From Bacteroidota bacterium (lineage in GTDB: Bacteria; Bacteroidota; Bacteroidia; UKL13-3), in NCBI GenBank assembly GCA_947446605.1, contig CANFHJ010000013.1, positions 1 to 36,322 on the forward strand: a DNA stretch of 36,322 bases, read 5' to 3'. Position numbers and translations under genes: made by a program. Under the pieces are notes generated by a model. It was not told the DNA's origin. It searched no databases and worked only from the letters and a program-made list of their open reading frames with translations. This document shows positions 1 to 10,519 of this stretch, piece after piece; within the stretch, counting starts at the first letter, position 1, and each line of letters opens with the position of its first letter.

Positions 1-83
1 GTTGCTGGATTGACATTATCTAAGTATTGGCCAGAAATAGGTTCTAACAAATTACCGTCAATATAATTTAGAATCTTTTGCAT
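1..83 (-). CDS. Aldehyde dehydrogenase, N-terminal fragment (runs off the window)
   Basis: Reverse-strand reading from ATG at 83: MQKILNYIDGNLLEPISGQYLDNVNPA, resembling the N-terminus of (hydroxymuconic-)semialdehyde/aldehyde dehydrogenases (NYI.G.L..P.SG.YLDN.NPA). Confidence 0.7.
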   Translation of the reverse strand, partial: MQKILNYIDGNLLEPISGQYLDNVNPA

Positions 84-170
84 CTTTCAAACCTATGCAT
101 TAGCGGTGTATTCTCAAAATTGAGCACACAAAATATTATTAGAAACGCCAATTAAGAAAGGGTATTAAAC

Positions 171-875
171 CTAGGCTTGTGAATAATAAAACCCAAATTG
201 TTGCGCAATGTTCGCTTTTAATTTCTGCGAAACTTCATTAAAATCTACTGCATAACCCAGCTCCTTTTCTATACTGGTAACTGCTTTATCGTCTATTCCG
301 CAGGGGATAATATTTTTAAAATAAGACAAATCTGTGTTTACATTTAAGGCCAAACCATGCATGGTTACCCAACGGCTGCATCGTACACCCATGGCACAAA
401 TTTTTCTGGCAGACTTTTTATCCGCTTCGAGCCAAACACCTGTATACCCCTCATACCGGCCTCCCACAATACCATATTCTGCTAGAGTTGTAATGATGGC
501 CTCTTCCAAAAAACGAAGGTATTTATGGATATCTGTAAAGAATTGCTCTAAATCAAAAATTGGATACGCCACCAATTGCCCCGGACCATGGTAAGTAATA
601 TCGCCGCCGCGGTTAATAGGATAAAAGCTAGCAGCAGCATTTGTTAGACCATCATCGTCTAAAAGTAAATTGCTTTTATTACCACTCTTTCCTAATGTAA
701 ATACATGCGGATGCTGACAAAAAATTAAATTATTGGGAAGTGTTTCACGAACGCTTGGATCCATTTCTCTTTGGGTAAATTTGAGGTCAACTACACTTTT
801 AAAAAGCGCTTCTTGCTGATCCCAAGCCAACTGGTAATCTATTAAACCCCAATCGCTAAATTTAACCTCTGGCAT
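171..875 (-). CDS. lipB: Lipoyl(octanoyl) transferase LipB
   Basis: RGGDITYHGPGQLVAYPI, GVRCSRWVTMHGLALNVNTDLSYF..I.PCGI motifs typical of LipB. Confidence 0.95.
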   Translation of the reverse strand: MPEVKFSDWGLIDYQLAWDQQEALFKSVVDLKFTQREMDPSVRETLPNNLIFCQHPHVFTLGKSGNKSNLLLDDDGLTNAAASFYPINRGGDITYHGPGQLVAYPIFDLEQFFTDIHKYLRFLEEAIITTLAEYGIVGGRYEGYTGVWLEADKKSARKICAMGVRCSRWVTMHGLALNVNTDLSYFKNIIPCGIDDKAVTSIEKELGYAVDFNEVSQKLKANIAQQFGFYYSQA

Positions 876-881
876 AAATTA

Positions 882-1646
882 TTACTTGTAAATATCTTTC
901 AAAGTAACAGGATTTGATTTCTTCTTTCTCATTTTCATGTTTAATAATTCAACAATGACCGAGAAAGCCATTCCAAAATAAACATAACCTTTAAGGTTAT
1001 AATGTTCTGCAATTTCATGGCTCCAACCTTCAACTAATAACATTATTCCAATAACCAATAAGAAGGCCAAGGCCAATAATTTAATACTTGGATGTTTATT
1101 GATAAATTCTGCAATTACACCAGAGAAAAATAACATAATAATCATTGAAATAATTACGGCCAAAATCATTACAGGTAATTCTTGTGCCAAACCAACAGCC
1201 GTTATTATTGAATCAAAAGAAAAAACAATATCAATTAAAATTACCATAAAAACCACATTCCAAAAACTTGGATGGGCTTTGGGATTATTGGCATCACCAC
1301 CTTCTTCTAATAATTCAAATATCTCCAAAGTACTTTTATAAATTAAAAATAAACCACCAGCTAAAAGGATTATATCTCTCCAACTTACGCCGTGTTCCAT
1401 CAATTTAAAAATGGGATCTTTTAATTCATGAACAATATAACTAATAAACGCCAACAGAACGATGCGAATAAACAAGGCAAAAAACAAACCTAATTTACGT
1501 GCTTTGTTTTGTTTCACCTTAGGCAAACGCCCCGTTACAAGTGAAATGAAAATCACATTGTCTATCCCTAAAACAATCTCCATAACGGTAAGTGTTATAA
1601 GAGATAACCAAGTAGATGCTTTTAAAAAAAGTTCAACTAATTCCAT
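882..1646 (-). CDS. TerC/YkoY-type integral membrane protein
   Basis: Multiple hydrophobic helices; MEIVLGIDNVIFISLV and DIVFSFDSIITAVGLA motifs of the TerC family. Confidence 0.9.
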   Translation of the reverse strand: MELVELFLKASTWLSLITLTVMEIVLGIDNVIFISLVTGRLPKVKQNKARKLGLFFALFIRIVLLAFISYIVHELKDPIFKLMEHGVSWRDIILLAGGLFLIYKSTLEIFELLEEGGDANNPKAHPSFWNVVFMVILIDIVFSFDSIITAVGLAQELPVMILAVIISMIIMLFFSGVIAEFINKHPSIKLLALAFLLVIGIMLLVEGWSHEIAEHYNLKGYVYFGMAFSVIVELLNMKMRKKKSNPVTLKDIYK

Positions 1647-1698
1647 GCTTTTTTAATTCAAGGCAAAGGTAATATTTTTTTGGGGCATTTAAACCTTA

Positions 1699-2580
1699 CT
1701 AATTCAAGGTCTTTTGAATTTGACTAAGACCATTTTCAGGAGACACCCATTGAATTGTTGGGTCGGCCTTAAACCATGTCATTTGGCGTTTGGCGTAATT
1801 ACGGGTATGCTGTTTGATTAAATGAACAGCTTTTTCTAAATCTATTTTCTCTTCAAAAAAATCAAACAATTCATTATAACCTACCGTTTGCAATGCGTTT
1901 AAATGACGCATAGCATGCAGGCCCTTTGCCTCCTCTAACAACCCTTCAAGCATCATCAAATCAACCCGTTTATTTATTCTTTCATATAATAATTCTCGTG
2001 GCATTTCAACACCAAATTTAACAATTGCAAATGGCCTAACTACCTTTGGCTTGGCCACTATAGGCGCTTGACTTGCTAATTCAATGGCACGCATCAATCG
2101 TTGCGGATTGTGATGGTCTACGCGGGCATATTTGGTAGTATCAATCGCTTTTAATTTTTCTTGAAGCCAAACAATTCCATGCGTTTCAAAATTTGCAATT
2201 AAGTCATTGCGCAACTCCAAATCCACTTCTGGCATTTCATCCAATCCTTCACACAACGCTTTAACATAAAGCCCAGAACCTCCAACGGCAATAATATATT
2301 GATGCCCTTTACTAAAAAGTTCCTCAATTTTTTTTAGTGCATCGCGTTCAAAATCACCCGCCGAATAATAATCTGAAACAGAACAAGTATTAATAAAATG
2401 ATGCGGTACTGTCTTTAGTTCTTCCTCGTTTGGCTTTGCCGTTCCAATTGACATTTCCTTAAAAAATTGGCGTGAATCTGTAGAGATTATTTCTGCTTTT
2501 AACTGCAAGGCAAGATCTATAGCGAGTTTTGTTTTACCAACCGCTGTGGGTCCTGTAATAACAATTAGTGTGGGCTGCAT
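1699..2580 (-). CDS. miaA: tRNA dimethylallyltransferase MiaA
   Basis: GPTAVGKTKLAIDLA P-loop, ISTDSRQFFKEMSIGTAKP, GGSGLYVKALCEGLD. Start placed at internal ATG (MQPTLIVITGPT) rather than at the longer ORF start 2625. Confidence 0.95.
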   Translation of the reverse strand: MQPTLIVITGPTAVGKTKLAIDLALQLKAEIISTDSRQFFKEMSIGTAKPNEEELKTVPHHFINTCSVSDYYSAGDFERDALKKIEELFSKGHQYIIAVGGSGLYVKALCEGLDEMPEVDLELRNDLIANFETHGIVWLQEKLKAIDTTKYARVDHHNPQRLMRAIELASQAPIVAKPKVVRPFAIVKFGVEMPRELLYERINKRVDLMMLEGLLEEAKGLHAMRHLNALQTVGYNELFDFFEEKIDLEKAVHLIKQHTRNYAKRQMTWFKADPTIQWVSPENGLSQIQKTLN

Positions 2581-2604
2581 GGTGCGAATGAAGAGAAAAA
2601 GTAG

Positions 2605-2650
2605 CGAAAAAAAAATGCCTTTCAAATATAAATTTGAAAGGCATTTTAAA
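2605..2650 (-). terminator. Rho-independent terminator downstream of the giant T9SS gene
   Basis: Perfect 16-bp inverted repeat AAAATGCCTTTCAAAT-ATAA-ATTTGAAAGGCATTTT (2612-2627 / 2632-2647), flanked by an A-run that is a T-run on the minus strand. Confidence 0.8.
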
Positions 2651-2666
2651 AATACGCTTTTTGTTA

Positions 2667-5600
2667 TTATTGTTCGGTCTGAACCAAACGAATGAACTGT
2701 GATTGCTCACCAATTTGAAGACGCACCAAATAAACTGCGGCAGCTGTTCCTGCTTGCTTAGCATCAAAAATAAATTCTGCCTTACCTGCATGTAAATCTG
2801 CTTTATTCACTATTGATTGTATTAATCTACCTGTTAAGTCAAATACTTCTAAATTAACCTTGGCAGGGGAATTTAAATTAAATGCTATTTTAGTTTGACC
2901 ACTAAATGGATTTGGTGTGGCAGTCATTCCAAAATTTGCCGCAAATAAATCTTGCAAACCAACTTGTGACATGTCTAAATCCATACTGCTATCACTTACA
3001 CATCCTGCTTTACTTACTGCATGCAATTGAATTGTATAAATTCCATTTAATGCATAAAAATGTGTAGGAACACCAAAGGTACTTGAATCGCCATCACCAA
3101 AATACCATTTGTAATTCATACCCGATTGCGCAGGATTTAAGGTAATTGCACCACCAGATTGGAACAATGAGAAATAAGCACTTGGCAAAGGATTTATTGT
3201 AACATTTCTTACTGCCACTGCCTTACATCCAGTTCCATTCATTGAATCAAGCAAATATATTCTTGCATTGCCACTTGTTGCCCAAGCCACTTGCACATTT
3301 GCTGTACCTTGTCCTGCAACTACTGAACCTCCTATTGGCGTCCACACATAAGTTCTGTTTGGATTATTAATAGTACCATAAGTAGCAATTGCATTGGCAC
3401 AAATTACATTTACACCAGAAATTAAGGCGGTAGGACTTACACCGATAGAAACCATGAATGGTAGTGTTTGAGATTTACAACCTGTTGCAATAACACTATC
3501 GCTTACAGAAACTGAACCTGTTCCTAAAGTACCCCACTGCACATCAATACTTGAGGTTCCTTGACCAATTAATATTGTTCCTCCAGTTACCATCCAAGTA
3601 TACACTCTACCTGTATTATTTGTTGTTGTATAAGTTGCAGTTGAATTTAAACAAACCGTACTAGAACCTGTAATAATTGGAGCAGGGCTAGCTACTATAC
3701 TAACTGTATATATTGGAGTTGTTGCAATACAGCCCGAACCAATTACAGAATCGCTCACAGTTAAAGTTCCGGTTCCAACGCCATTCCATAAAACATTTAT
3801 GTTATCTGTACCTTGTCCTGAAATAATTACCCCTCCGGTTATAGTCCACACATAAGCTCTACCAGTATTTGCTGGCGTTGTATATGCTTGGAAAGAACCA
3901 TCACAAACTGTGCTTGCACCTGAAATTACCGGAGTAGGATTTGGAATCAATAAAATTGTATAGGGTGCAGTAGTAGTTTTACATCCTCCAATATTATTTG
4001 AATCTGAAACAACTACGCTTCCAATACCAGCGGCACCCCAAGTAATTAATATATTTGGAGTTCCTTGTCCTGCAATTATATTTCCGCCTGTGGCAGTCCA
4101 AAAATAGGTTCGGCCTGGATTAAACGGAGTTGAGTAAGCTGCAGAACCAGTTGCACAAAGCGTGGTTGGTCCAGAAATTACAGGGTTTGGATCGGATTGG
4201 ATACTTACTGTTAAAACAGGAGAAATACCAATACAACTCGAACCATTTAAAGAGTCTTTTACTTGAACTGTTCCAACTCCCATTGCGGCCCAATTTACAT
4301 CAACGCTAGCAGTTCCTTGACCAAATACAATTGAACCACCAGAGATAGTCCAGGTATAGGTATGACCGCTTGCTGCAGCACAAGTATACGTTTTAACAGA
4401 GCCTGTGCAGACAGTATCTTTACCACTCACTATTGGCGTAGGAATAGGATTAATGCTAACACTCAAACTATTTGAAAATGTCTTACAACCAGTTGAATTA
4501 TTTGAATCGCTTACAACCAATGAACCTGTTCCTGGTGTTCCCCATGCAACAGTTACATTTGCCGTTCCAGCTCCTCCAGTAATAATACCACCGGTTATAG
4601 TCCAAACATAGGTTCTTCCATTATTAAATGGCGTGCTATAAGTTTTACTAGCGCCTTCACAAACATTTGCCGATCCAGAAACCACTGGGCTTGGATTAGC
4701 ATTTATAGTTACAAATAAATTAGAAGAAGTTGTTTTACAACCTGTGGCATTTATTGAATCTTTCACATTTACAGTTCCAAATCCTGCAGTATTCCAAGCA
4801 ACGGTTAAACTTGAAGTTCCTTGTCCTAAAACAATTGTACCATTGGTAACAGTCCAAATATAAGTTCTACCTAAGTTGGATGGTGTACTATATGTTTTAA
4901 CACTACCTACACAAGCAGCATTTGCACCAGTTACAACAGGTGTAGGATTTGCATTTATTGTAACAGCAAATGGAGCTGTAGTTATTTTACAAGAACTGGC
5001 ATTTATTGAATCACTTACCGTTAAGGTTCCTGAACCAACTGCACCCCAAGTAACACGAATACTATCTGTATTTTGACCAAAACCAATTACCCCACCACTG
5101 ATGGTCCAACGGTAACTATGACCAGCATTTTTAGGTGTTGTATAATAAGCAGTGCTATTGGCACAAACATTATTTAAACCTGAGATAACTGGTGAAGGTA
5201 AGGCATTTAATAGTACATCTATTTGTGGACTTATAGCTTTACAACCAGTAGCAATAGCTGAATCAAGTACCGTTAAGGTTCCCATTGGAATTCCTGTATT
5301 CCAGGTAACATTTATGCTTGATGTACCTTGACCAGAATTTATGACACCATTTGTTATTGTCCAAACATAATACCTGCCAATATTTGAAATTATTGAATAG
5401 GTTGCATTGCTGCTAGCACACATGGCAACAGGTCCTGTTATTATTGGATTTGGTAAAGGTAAAACTGCAACAGTTATACTTGGAGAAATTCCAATACAGC
5501 CACTTGTTGTATTTGAATCTTTTAAAGATACACTGCCAGAGCCCGCTACCGTCCAAGAAACTAAAATGCTTTCAGTACCTTGACCAGATAAGATAGTTCC

Positions 5601-8600
5601 ACCAGTTACCGTCCATTCGAAGGCATGTCCTAATGCCAAAGTTGTTTGGTAATAATTACTACTAGAAGCACAAACTGAATCTTTCCCTGTTACACCAGGT
5701 GTTGGAACCGCATTTATAAAAACATTAAATGGTAAAGTACTTCCTTTACATCCAGTAGCATTTATAGAATCTGTAAGCACCAAGGTTCCAGCTCCTGCTG
5801 CACCCCAAGTAACATAAACAGTATCTTTATTTTGTCCACCAGAAATAATACCACCAGTAACTGTCCAATGGTAAGACATGCCTGCAATACGATCTGTAGT
5901 AAACATGGTATTACTAGAAGCACAAACTTGGCTCGGACCATAAATTACTGGACTTGGCAGTGAGTTAATGGTAACAACTAAATTTGAGCTCTTGCCTTTG
6001 CAACCTGTAACATTTACGGAATCATAAACATTTAAGGTGCCAAAACTTACACCTACATTCCAGGTAACATTAATGGCACTTGTACCTTGTCCAGAAACAA
6101 TTACACCATTATTTACTGTCCACGTATAGGTATGGCCTGCCACTTGGAAGGTACTATAACTATAATTTGAGCCTGCACATGCATTGTTTGAACCAATTAC
6201 AAGCGGTGTAGGATTAGCCAAAACACGTACATTTAAAACACTTGAATTTCCTTTACAACCAGTAACAGTATTTGAATCGCTAACCGACATAGTGCGCAAA
6301 CCTGCAGTACTCCAGGAAACATAAATACTATCTGTTCCTTGACCAGTAATAATTGTTCCACCAGTTAAGGTCCATTGACAAGCATGTCCTGTGGCATTTG
6401 AAATTTTATAGGATTGAAAGCTTTGCGCACATACCGAGTCTTTTCCAATAATTACGGGACTTGGATTTGCATATATTGTAACATTATAAATAGCTGAAAC
6501 CGCAAAACATCCACTTGCATTTACAGAATCACTTACCTGCAATGTACCTATTCCCGCAGCTCCCCATGTTACATTAATACTATCTGTTGCTTGTCCGGAG
6601 GTAATGGTACCTCCAGTAATTACCCAATTATAGGTTCGACCCGAATTTTTTGGTGTTTTATAAATAGCACTTGTTCCGGCACAAAGTGCAATTCTTCCTG
6701 AAACGAATGGTGTTGGAATCTTATTAAGAATAACTAGGGTATTATCTGAACTTGGGCAACCAAATTGATCCAAAACCTGAACCGAATAGCTAATACTTTT
6801 CTTGGCATAAATAGCGGAGGTGGTTTCACCCGTGCTCCATAAATAGCTCGCATAATTTGACGTAACATCTAATACCACACTATCGCCGCAAACGGCAGTT
6901 GTATCATTTAGGTTTAATACATAAGGTGTACAAAAATTAAATCCAGAAATGGTATCTGAACCAAATGCATTAACAACAATAATATCTCCAGAGTTACCTG
7001 TACCAAGAGTAGCACTAATTAAGGTATCACCAGTTATGGTAAAACCAGCTGCAGGAAATCCGCCAAAACTTACAAAAGACGCTCCTGTGAAGTTAGTTCC
7101 TTTTATATATACAATTTTACCCACCCCAATTGAATTGGGTGAAAATGAAATTATGTTTGGCATAGCTATATAGGTGAATCCAGCAAGCGTAACTCCTCCA
7201 ACAGGAGTTTGAACAAATACATTACCACTTGCACCGGCTCCAACAACTGCTTTTATTAAATTAGGAGAATTCACCACATTGTAGGAAGATGCCGCAGCTC
7301 CAAAATTAACAATATTGGCTCCTGTTAAATTGGTTCCCGTAATTGTTATGGTATCACCCGTTTTAGCAATTTTAGGTGTGAAATTAGTTAATGTTGGATT
7401 TAGAGGTTTATCCCAATCTGCATAGGTGTACCAAGATTGTGCCCCAGAAATAAAATCTGCTGGCGTTTGGGTAGCTGCAGAATTATAAGCTGAAACGCCT
7501 ATACTATCAATATTCTCAAGAATGGATATTTTGCAGAAAGTATCGCTGGCAATATTTATTGATTTTGAAAATAAACCTGCAGAAGACCCTCCATAATAAA
7601 TTTTGTATCCAGCCAAATCCTCACCTGTTTTTCTATTCCAATAAACCAAAACAGAATCGCCAATAATGGCTTTTAAAGGTTGAATAACTGCTGAAATTGG
7701 GCAATCTAAACGAGGAGTTGTTTGGTAAGGAGTGAAGTTAATTTGACCTTGGTTTACATCATCCAAAATATCGTAAATAATTGCTTGAATAGCACCACTA
7801 GAAAGAGCTCCAGCTGTTTTCCAAAAGCAATTTTGAACTGGCGCAATAATGGTATTATCGTTATTCAACAACTGCATCATATAGGTAAAACCAGTATTAC
7901 TCATGAAATTATTTTCGATGGCACTTGAAGGATAAGTACCTTCAAATTTCACTAAACCTGTATTTGCGGCGCCTGATTTATTGTTAGAAAACGCATTACG
8001 ATTAATTGCTAAAGTATTAAAAGTACCTGTATAATTAAAAACTACAGGCGCGCTGTTATTGATATATTGATTGTGGTTATTGTATTGGTTCCTATTAACC
8101 TTTAAAATGTCAATGGTAGCAGTGTTATAGGCAAAAACATTTTTAGTAGCACTGTCCATTGCACCAAAAAATCCAGAACCATTGGTGCCAGAATTTCCAA
8201 AAATGAAATTCGAAGAAAGTGAACCACCACTTAAAGTTGAAATATTGGTAATTGAATAAACACCAGCACCACTGGTTGCAGTATTTTTAAAGATTTTATT
8301 GTTTAAAATTTTAGCACGACAATTATAATAAATACCTCCACCATTACCCGTTACGGAATTGTTGTTTTGGAAAATTTGGTTATTGGTAATTCTTGCAAAA
8401 AATGTACTGCTATTAATAATTGCAATACCCGCACCTGTATTTTTTGCTATCAAACAGCCATCAATTGTTGTAGCATTTGTGCTACTTTGTATATTGATAC
8501 CTGCAGCTGAGTTGGTATAACTACCTGTACTTGTACCCGCAGCACAATCATGCACATAGGTGTTTTTAATATAAACAGCACTGGTACCATTTTTTGAATA

Positions 8601-9128
8601 GATACCAGGATAGGCACCGAATCTAATTTCAGAATTAGTAATATAGGGAGATGCCAAGCCTGTTAAAGCAATAGATCCAAAAACACCACTTGTAACACTA
8701 CCCGCATATTCAATAATTACATTATTCACTATTGGTCCAGAAATATAATTGCCACTAGCATCTACTGAGGCAACACTTGAATTGGCTCCAAAAGAAATCC
8801 CTCCCCAATAACCTGCACTTGGACTGCTGGTATTTGCAGTAAAGGTAATGGGTGCAACTGCAGTTCCATTTGCCTTTAACTGGCCTAAAATCAACAAGCT
8901 CATATTTGCATTGAACTTAACAGTTACACCAGGGTTAATGGTTAGTATAAAGCCATTTGACATAACTAAATTTCCCGTAACAATATATGGACTACCTGCT
9001 AATGTTAAAGTGGAATCAGAGGTGAGCACACCGCTAATATTGGTTTGGGCAACGCTAAAAAATTGCTGTGCAATTAAAATTAGCATGATAGAAATACGAA
9101 CCATTGTTCTAGTAAATTTTGAATCCAT
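2667..9128 (-). CDS. Giant secreted multidomain protein: signal peptide, right-handed beta-helix, two IPT/TIG-like domains, Ig-like domain, 14 PKD-like repeats, PKD domain, T9SS type A sorting domain
   Basis: 2153 aa. N-terminal signal peptide (ISIMLILIAQQFFSVAQ). Repeated NN.I..N beta-helix motifs. IPT/TIG-like segments (NPTLTNFTPKIAKTGDTITITGTNLTGA; PNIISFSPNSIGVGKIVYIKGTNFTGA). Tandem PVISG...VC...TY.W.I.GG.I..GQGT..I.V.WG..G.G...V.DS....GCK repeats. PKD-like YKWYFGDGDSSTFGVPTHFYALNGIYTIQL. C-terminal MTATPNPFSGQTKIAFNL...VFDLTGRLIQS...YLVRL T9SS-type sorting domain. Confidence 0.9.
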   Translation of the reverse strand: MDSKFTRTMVRISIMLILIAQQFFSVAQTNISGVLTSDSTLTLAGSPYIVTGNLVMSNGFILTINPGVTVKFNANMSLLILGQLKANGTAVAPITFTANTSSPSAGYWGGISFGANSSVASVDASGNYISGPIVNNVIIEYAGSVTSGVFGSIALTGLASPYITNSEIRFGAYPGIYSKNGTSAVYIKNTYVHDCAAGTSTGSYTNSAAGINIQSSTNATTIDGCLIAKNTGAGIAIINSSTFFARITNNQIFQNNNSVTGNGGGIYYNCRAKILNNKIFKNTATSGAGVYSITNISTLSGGSLSSNFIFGNSGTNGSGFFGAMDSATKNVFAYNTATIDILKVNRNQYNNHNQYINNSAPVVFNYTGTFNTLAINRNAFSNNKSGAANTGLVKFEGTYPSSAIENNFMSNTGFTYMMQLLNNDNTIIAPVQNCFWKTAGALSSGAIQAIIYDILDDVNQGQINFTPYQTTPRLDCPISAVIQPLKAIIGDSVLVYWNRKTGEDLAGYKIYYGGSSAGLFSKSINIASDTFCKISILENIDSIGVSAYNSAATQTPADFISGAQSWYTYADWDKPLNPTLTNFTPKIAKTGDTITITGTNLTGANIVNFGAAASSYNVVNSPNLIKAVVGAGASGNVFVQTPVGGVTLAGFTYIAMPNIISFSPNSIGVGKIVYIKGTNFTGASFVSFGGFPAAGFTITGDTLISATLGTGNSGDIIVVNAFGSDTISGFNFCTPYVLNLNDTTAVCGDSVVLDVTSNYASYLWSTGETTSAIYAKKSISYSVQVLDQFGCPSSDNTLVILNKIPTPFVSGRIALCAGTSAIYKTPKNSGRTYNWVITGGTITSGQATDSINVTWGAAGIGTLQVSDSVNASGCFAVSAIYNVTIYANPSPVIIGKDSVCAQSFQSYKISNATGHACQWTLTGGTIITGQGTDSIYVSWSTAGLRTMSVSDSNTVTGCKGNSSVLNVRVLANPTPLVIGSNNACAGSNYSYSTFQVAGHTYTWTVNNGVIVSGQGTSAINVTWNVGVSFGTLNVYDSVNVTGCKGKSSNLVVTINSLPSPVIYGPSQVCASSNTMFTTDRIAGMSYHWTVTGGIISGGQNKDTVYVTWGAAGAGTLVLTDSINATGCKGSTLPFNVFINAVPTPGVTGKDSVCASSSNYYQTTLALGHAFEWTVTGGTILSGQGTESILVSWTVAGSGSVSLKDSNTTSGCIGISPSITVAVLPLPNPIITGPVAMCASSNATYSIISNIGRYYVWTITNGVINSGQGTSSINVTWNTGIPMGTLTVLDSAIATGCKAISPQIDVLLNALPSPVISGLNNVCANSTAYYTTPKNAGHSYRWTISGGVIGFGQNTDSIRVTWGAVGSGTLTVSDSINASSCKITTAPFAVTINANPTPVVTGANAACVGSVKTYSTPSNLGRTYIWTVTNGTIVLGQGTSSLTVAWNTAGFGTVNVKDSINATGCKTTSSNLFVTINANPSPVVSGSANVCEGASKTYSTPFNNGRTYVWTITGGIITGGAGTANVTVAWGTPGTGSLVVSDSNNSTGCKTFSNSLSVSINPIPTPIVSGKDTVCTGSVKTYTCAAASGHTYTWTISGGSIVFGQGTASVDVNWAAMGVGTVQVKDSLNGSSCIGISPVLTVSIQSDPNPVISGPTTLCATGSAAYSTPFNPGRTYFWTATGGNIIAGQGTPNILITWGAAGIGSVVVSDSNNIGGCKTTTAPYTILLIPNPTPVISGASTVCDGSFQAYTTPANTGRAYVWTITGGVIISGQGTDNINVLWNGVGTGTLTVSDSVIGSGCIATTPIYTVSIVASPAPIITGSSTVCLNSTATYTTTNNTGRVYTWMVTGGTILIGQGTSSIDVQWGTLGTGSVSVSDSVIATGCKSQTLPFMVSIGVSPTALISGVNVICANAIATYGTINNPNRTYVWTPIGGSVVAGQGTANVQVAWATSGNARIYLLDSMNGTGCKAVAVRNVTINPLPSAYFSLFQSGGAITLNPAQSGMNYKWYFGDGDSSTFGVPTHFYALNGIYTIQLHAVSKAGCVSDSSMDLDMSQVGLQDLFAANFGMTATPNPFSGQTKIAFNLNSPAKVNLEVFDLTGRLIQSIVNKADLHAGKAEFIFDAKQAGTAAAVYLVRLQIGEQSQFIRLVQTEQ
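3180..6710 (-). repeat. Tandem array of 14 protein-coding repeats, about 252 bp (84 aa) each
   Basis: Hand segmentation at the P(V/I)(I/V)SG boundary gives 14 units over 1177 codons, each with one Cys near the start (VCA/VCx) and one near the end (GCK/SCx). Confidence 0.9.
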
Positions 9129-9135
9129 ATAGGTG

Positions 9136-9143
9136 CAAATTTA
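9136..9143 (-). promoter_or_regulatory. Bacteroidota -7 box (TAAATTTG) just upstream of the giant gene
   Basis: Matches TAnnTTTG; 7 nt upstream of the ATG at 9126-9128. No convincing -33 element read. Confidence 0.4.
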
Positions 9144-9330
9144 TTTTTTTTAAAAACACTGGATTTAGACATTAAGTTAAGAGGTAAAACACCTCAGGCC
9201 TATGCATAAAATCACGAATCAAAGCTAAGTAAAATAATAAAGAATACCATTTTTCAATGGGAATTTTGAGCCCTAAGTTTCTTAATTAATACATAAAAAT
9301 GACCAAAACCTTCAAAAATGGTCTTTATTT

Positions 9331-10503
9331 CTATGCAAAAGGCAATAGTTTCCAATAAAGGCTTGTTAGTTTTTTTGCCTCCAATTGCCAATTAAATTGC
9401 GCATTGGCAGCCAAAATATTATTAAGGGCGAAAGATTTTTGCTTGGTAGGATCGCATAGGATACTTTTTAGCGTGCGAGCAATTTCATTTGCATCTTCCA
9501 AATTTACGGCAACTCCAAGTTCAAATTTTGTGTTTATAGAGGTGTAAATTTCTCTGTTACAAAAAACGGAAGGCAATCCAATACACATGTATTCAAACCA
9601 TTTACGTTCATGTGAAACCAACATAGATTCCGGTTGGTTTTTAATACATAAACCAACTTTACACTTCATAGAAATTTGATAGGCTTCTTCCTTTTCTAAG
9701 AACCCGTAAAAATGTATTTGGGATTTAATTTCATTCCAAAATGGCAAGTTTGAAAAAGAAGAATTGGTGCGCGAACCAAAATATCCTAATAGGTGGAGTT
9801 CACATAAAAACCCTTCCCCTTTCAATTTATAAATGGCCTCCAACACTGTATCTATATGGTAATACATATCTCTTATCATACCTACATAAAAGATATGATT
9901 GCCTGGCAACTCAGAACGATTTTTAACCAAATAAGGCTCCCAATCTTTTGGGTCGGCAAAATTCTGAATGATGGTACATTCTTCCGCTGCAACAAAAAAT
10001 TTATTTAAAAATTTAGGGTCGGCTACTACAATAATGTAATGCATAAACTTAGAACCAAACCAAAGCAATGCATTGTAGGTTCGAGCCAAGAACAAGCGTA
10101 AAGCCTTATTTACCCAAGGCTTAAGAAGAATATCGTCATAGGTATTTTCATGAATATCATAAATTACTTTTTTGCCCAAAATGCTTAATACAATTCCAAA
10201 TGGAATCATTTCAGCATCATGAATATGATATATCTGAGCATCTTGTTTTACAGCAAGAATAAACACATGAAATACAGTAATAAAAAAACGATAGAAAATA
10301 TTTTTCGGCTTCGTAATACCAATTACATGAACACCCTGCTTTACAAAATCACCTTTACCGATAGCAATTAGTGTTACATCAAATTCTTTAGCAAGAGAAA
10401 CACATTCGCGGTAAAATACACGCGTATCCCAAACATGGTGCACAGAAGAAAAATGGCAAACCTTAGGCCTTGTATTATTAGCTATTTTTTCATTTGGCAC
10501 CAT
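9331..10503 (-). CDS. Glycosyltransferase (GT4-like)
   Basis: KVCHFSSVHHVWDTRVFYRECVSLAKEFDVTLIAIG N-terminal domain; HIHDAEMIPFGI; C-terminal KWFEYMCIGLPSVFCNREIYTSI donor-site region. Confidence 0.85.
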   Translation of the reverse strand: MVPNEKIANNTRPKVCHFSSVHHVWDTRVFYRECVSLAKEFDVTLIAIGKGDFVKQGVHVIGITKPKNIFYRFFITVFHVFILAVKQDAQIYHIHDAEMIPFGIVLSILGKKVIYDIHENTYDDILLKPWVNKALRLFLARTYNALLWFGSKFMHYIIVVADPKFLNKFFVAAEECTIIQNFADPKDWEPYLVKNRSELPGNHIFYVGMIRDMYYHIDTVLEAIYKLKGEGFLCELHLLGYFGSRTNSSFSNLPFWNEIKSQIHFYGFLEKEEAYQISMKCKVGLCIKNQPESMLVSHERKWFEYMCIGLPSVFCNREIYTSINTKFELGVAVNLEDANEIARTLKSILCDPTKQKSFALNNILAANAQFNWQLEAKKLTSLYWKLLPFA

Positions 10504-10519
10504 TCAAAAAACTAATATA

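Noticed and set aside
2534-2791. 85-aa minus-strand ORF spanning the terminator between the giant gene and miaA
   Set aside because: Crosses a perfect 16-bp terminator hairpin and overlaps two supported genes out of frame.
3180-6710. Regular ~250-bp periodicity considered as a CRISPR-like or noncoding satellite array
   Set aside because: Period is an exact multiple of 3, one uninterrupted reading frame, repeats conserved at protein level: it is a coding domain array.
4405-9132. Plus-strand ORFs antisense to the giant gene (4405-4611, 4876-5076, 6949-7173, 7722-7928, 8848-9132)
   Set aside because: Low-complexity mirror products of the repetitive coding strand (e.g. VPAPPVIIPPVIV); no start context and fully overlapped by a well-supported CDS.
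9300-9325. Possible terminator (GACCAAAACCTTCAAAAATGGTC) downstream of the glycosyltransferase
   Set aside because: Only about 5 bp of stem with a large AT-rich loop; too weak to call.
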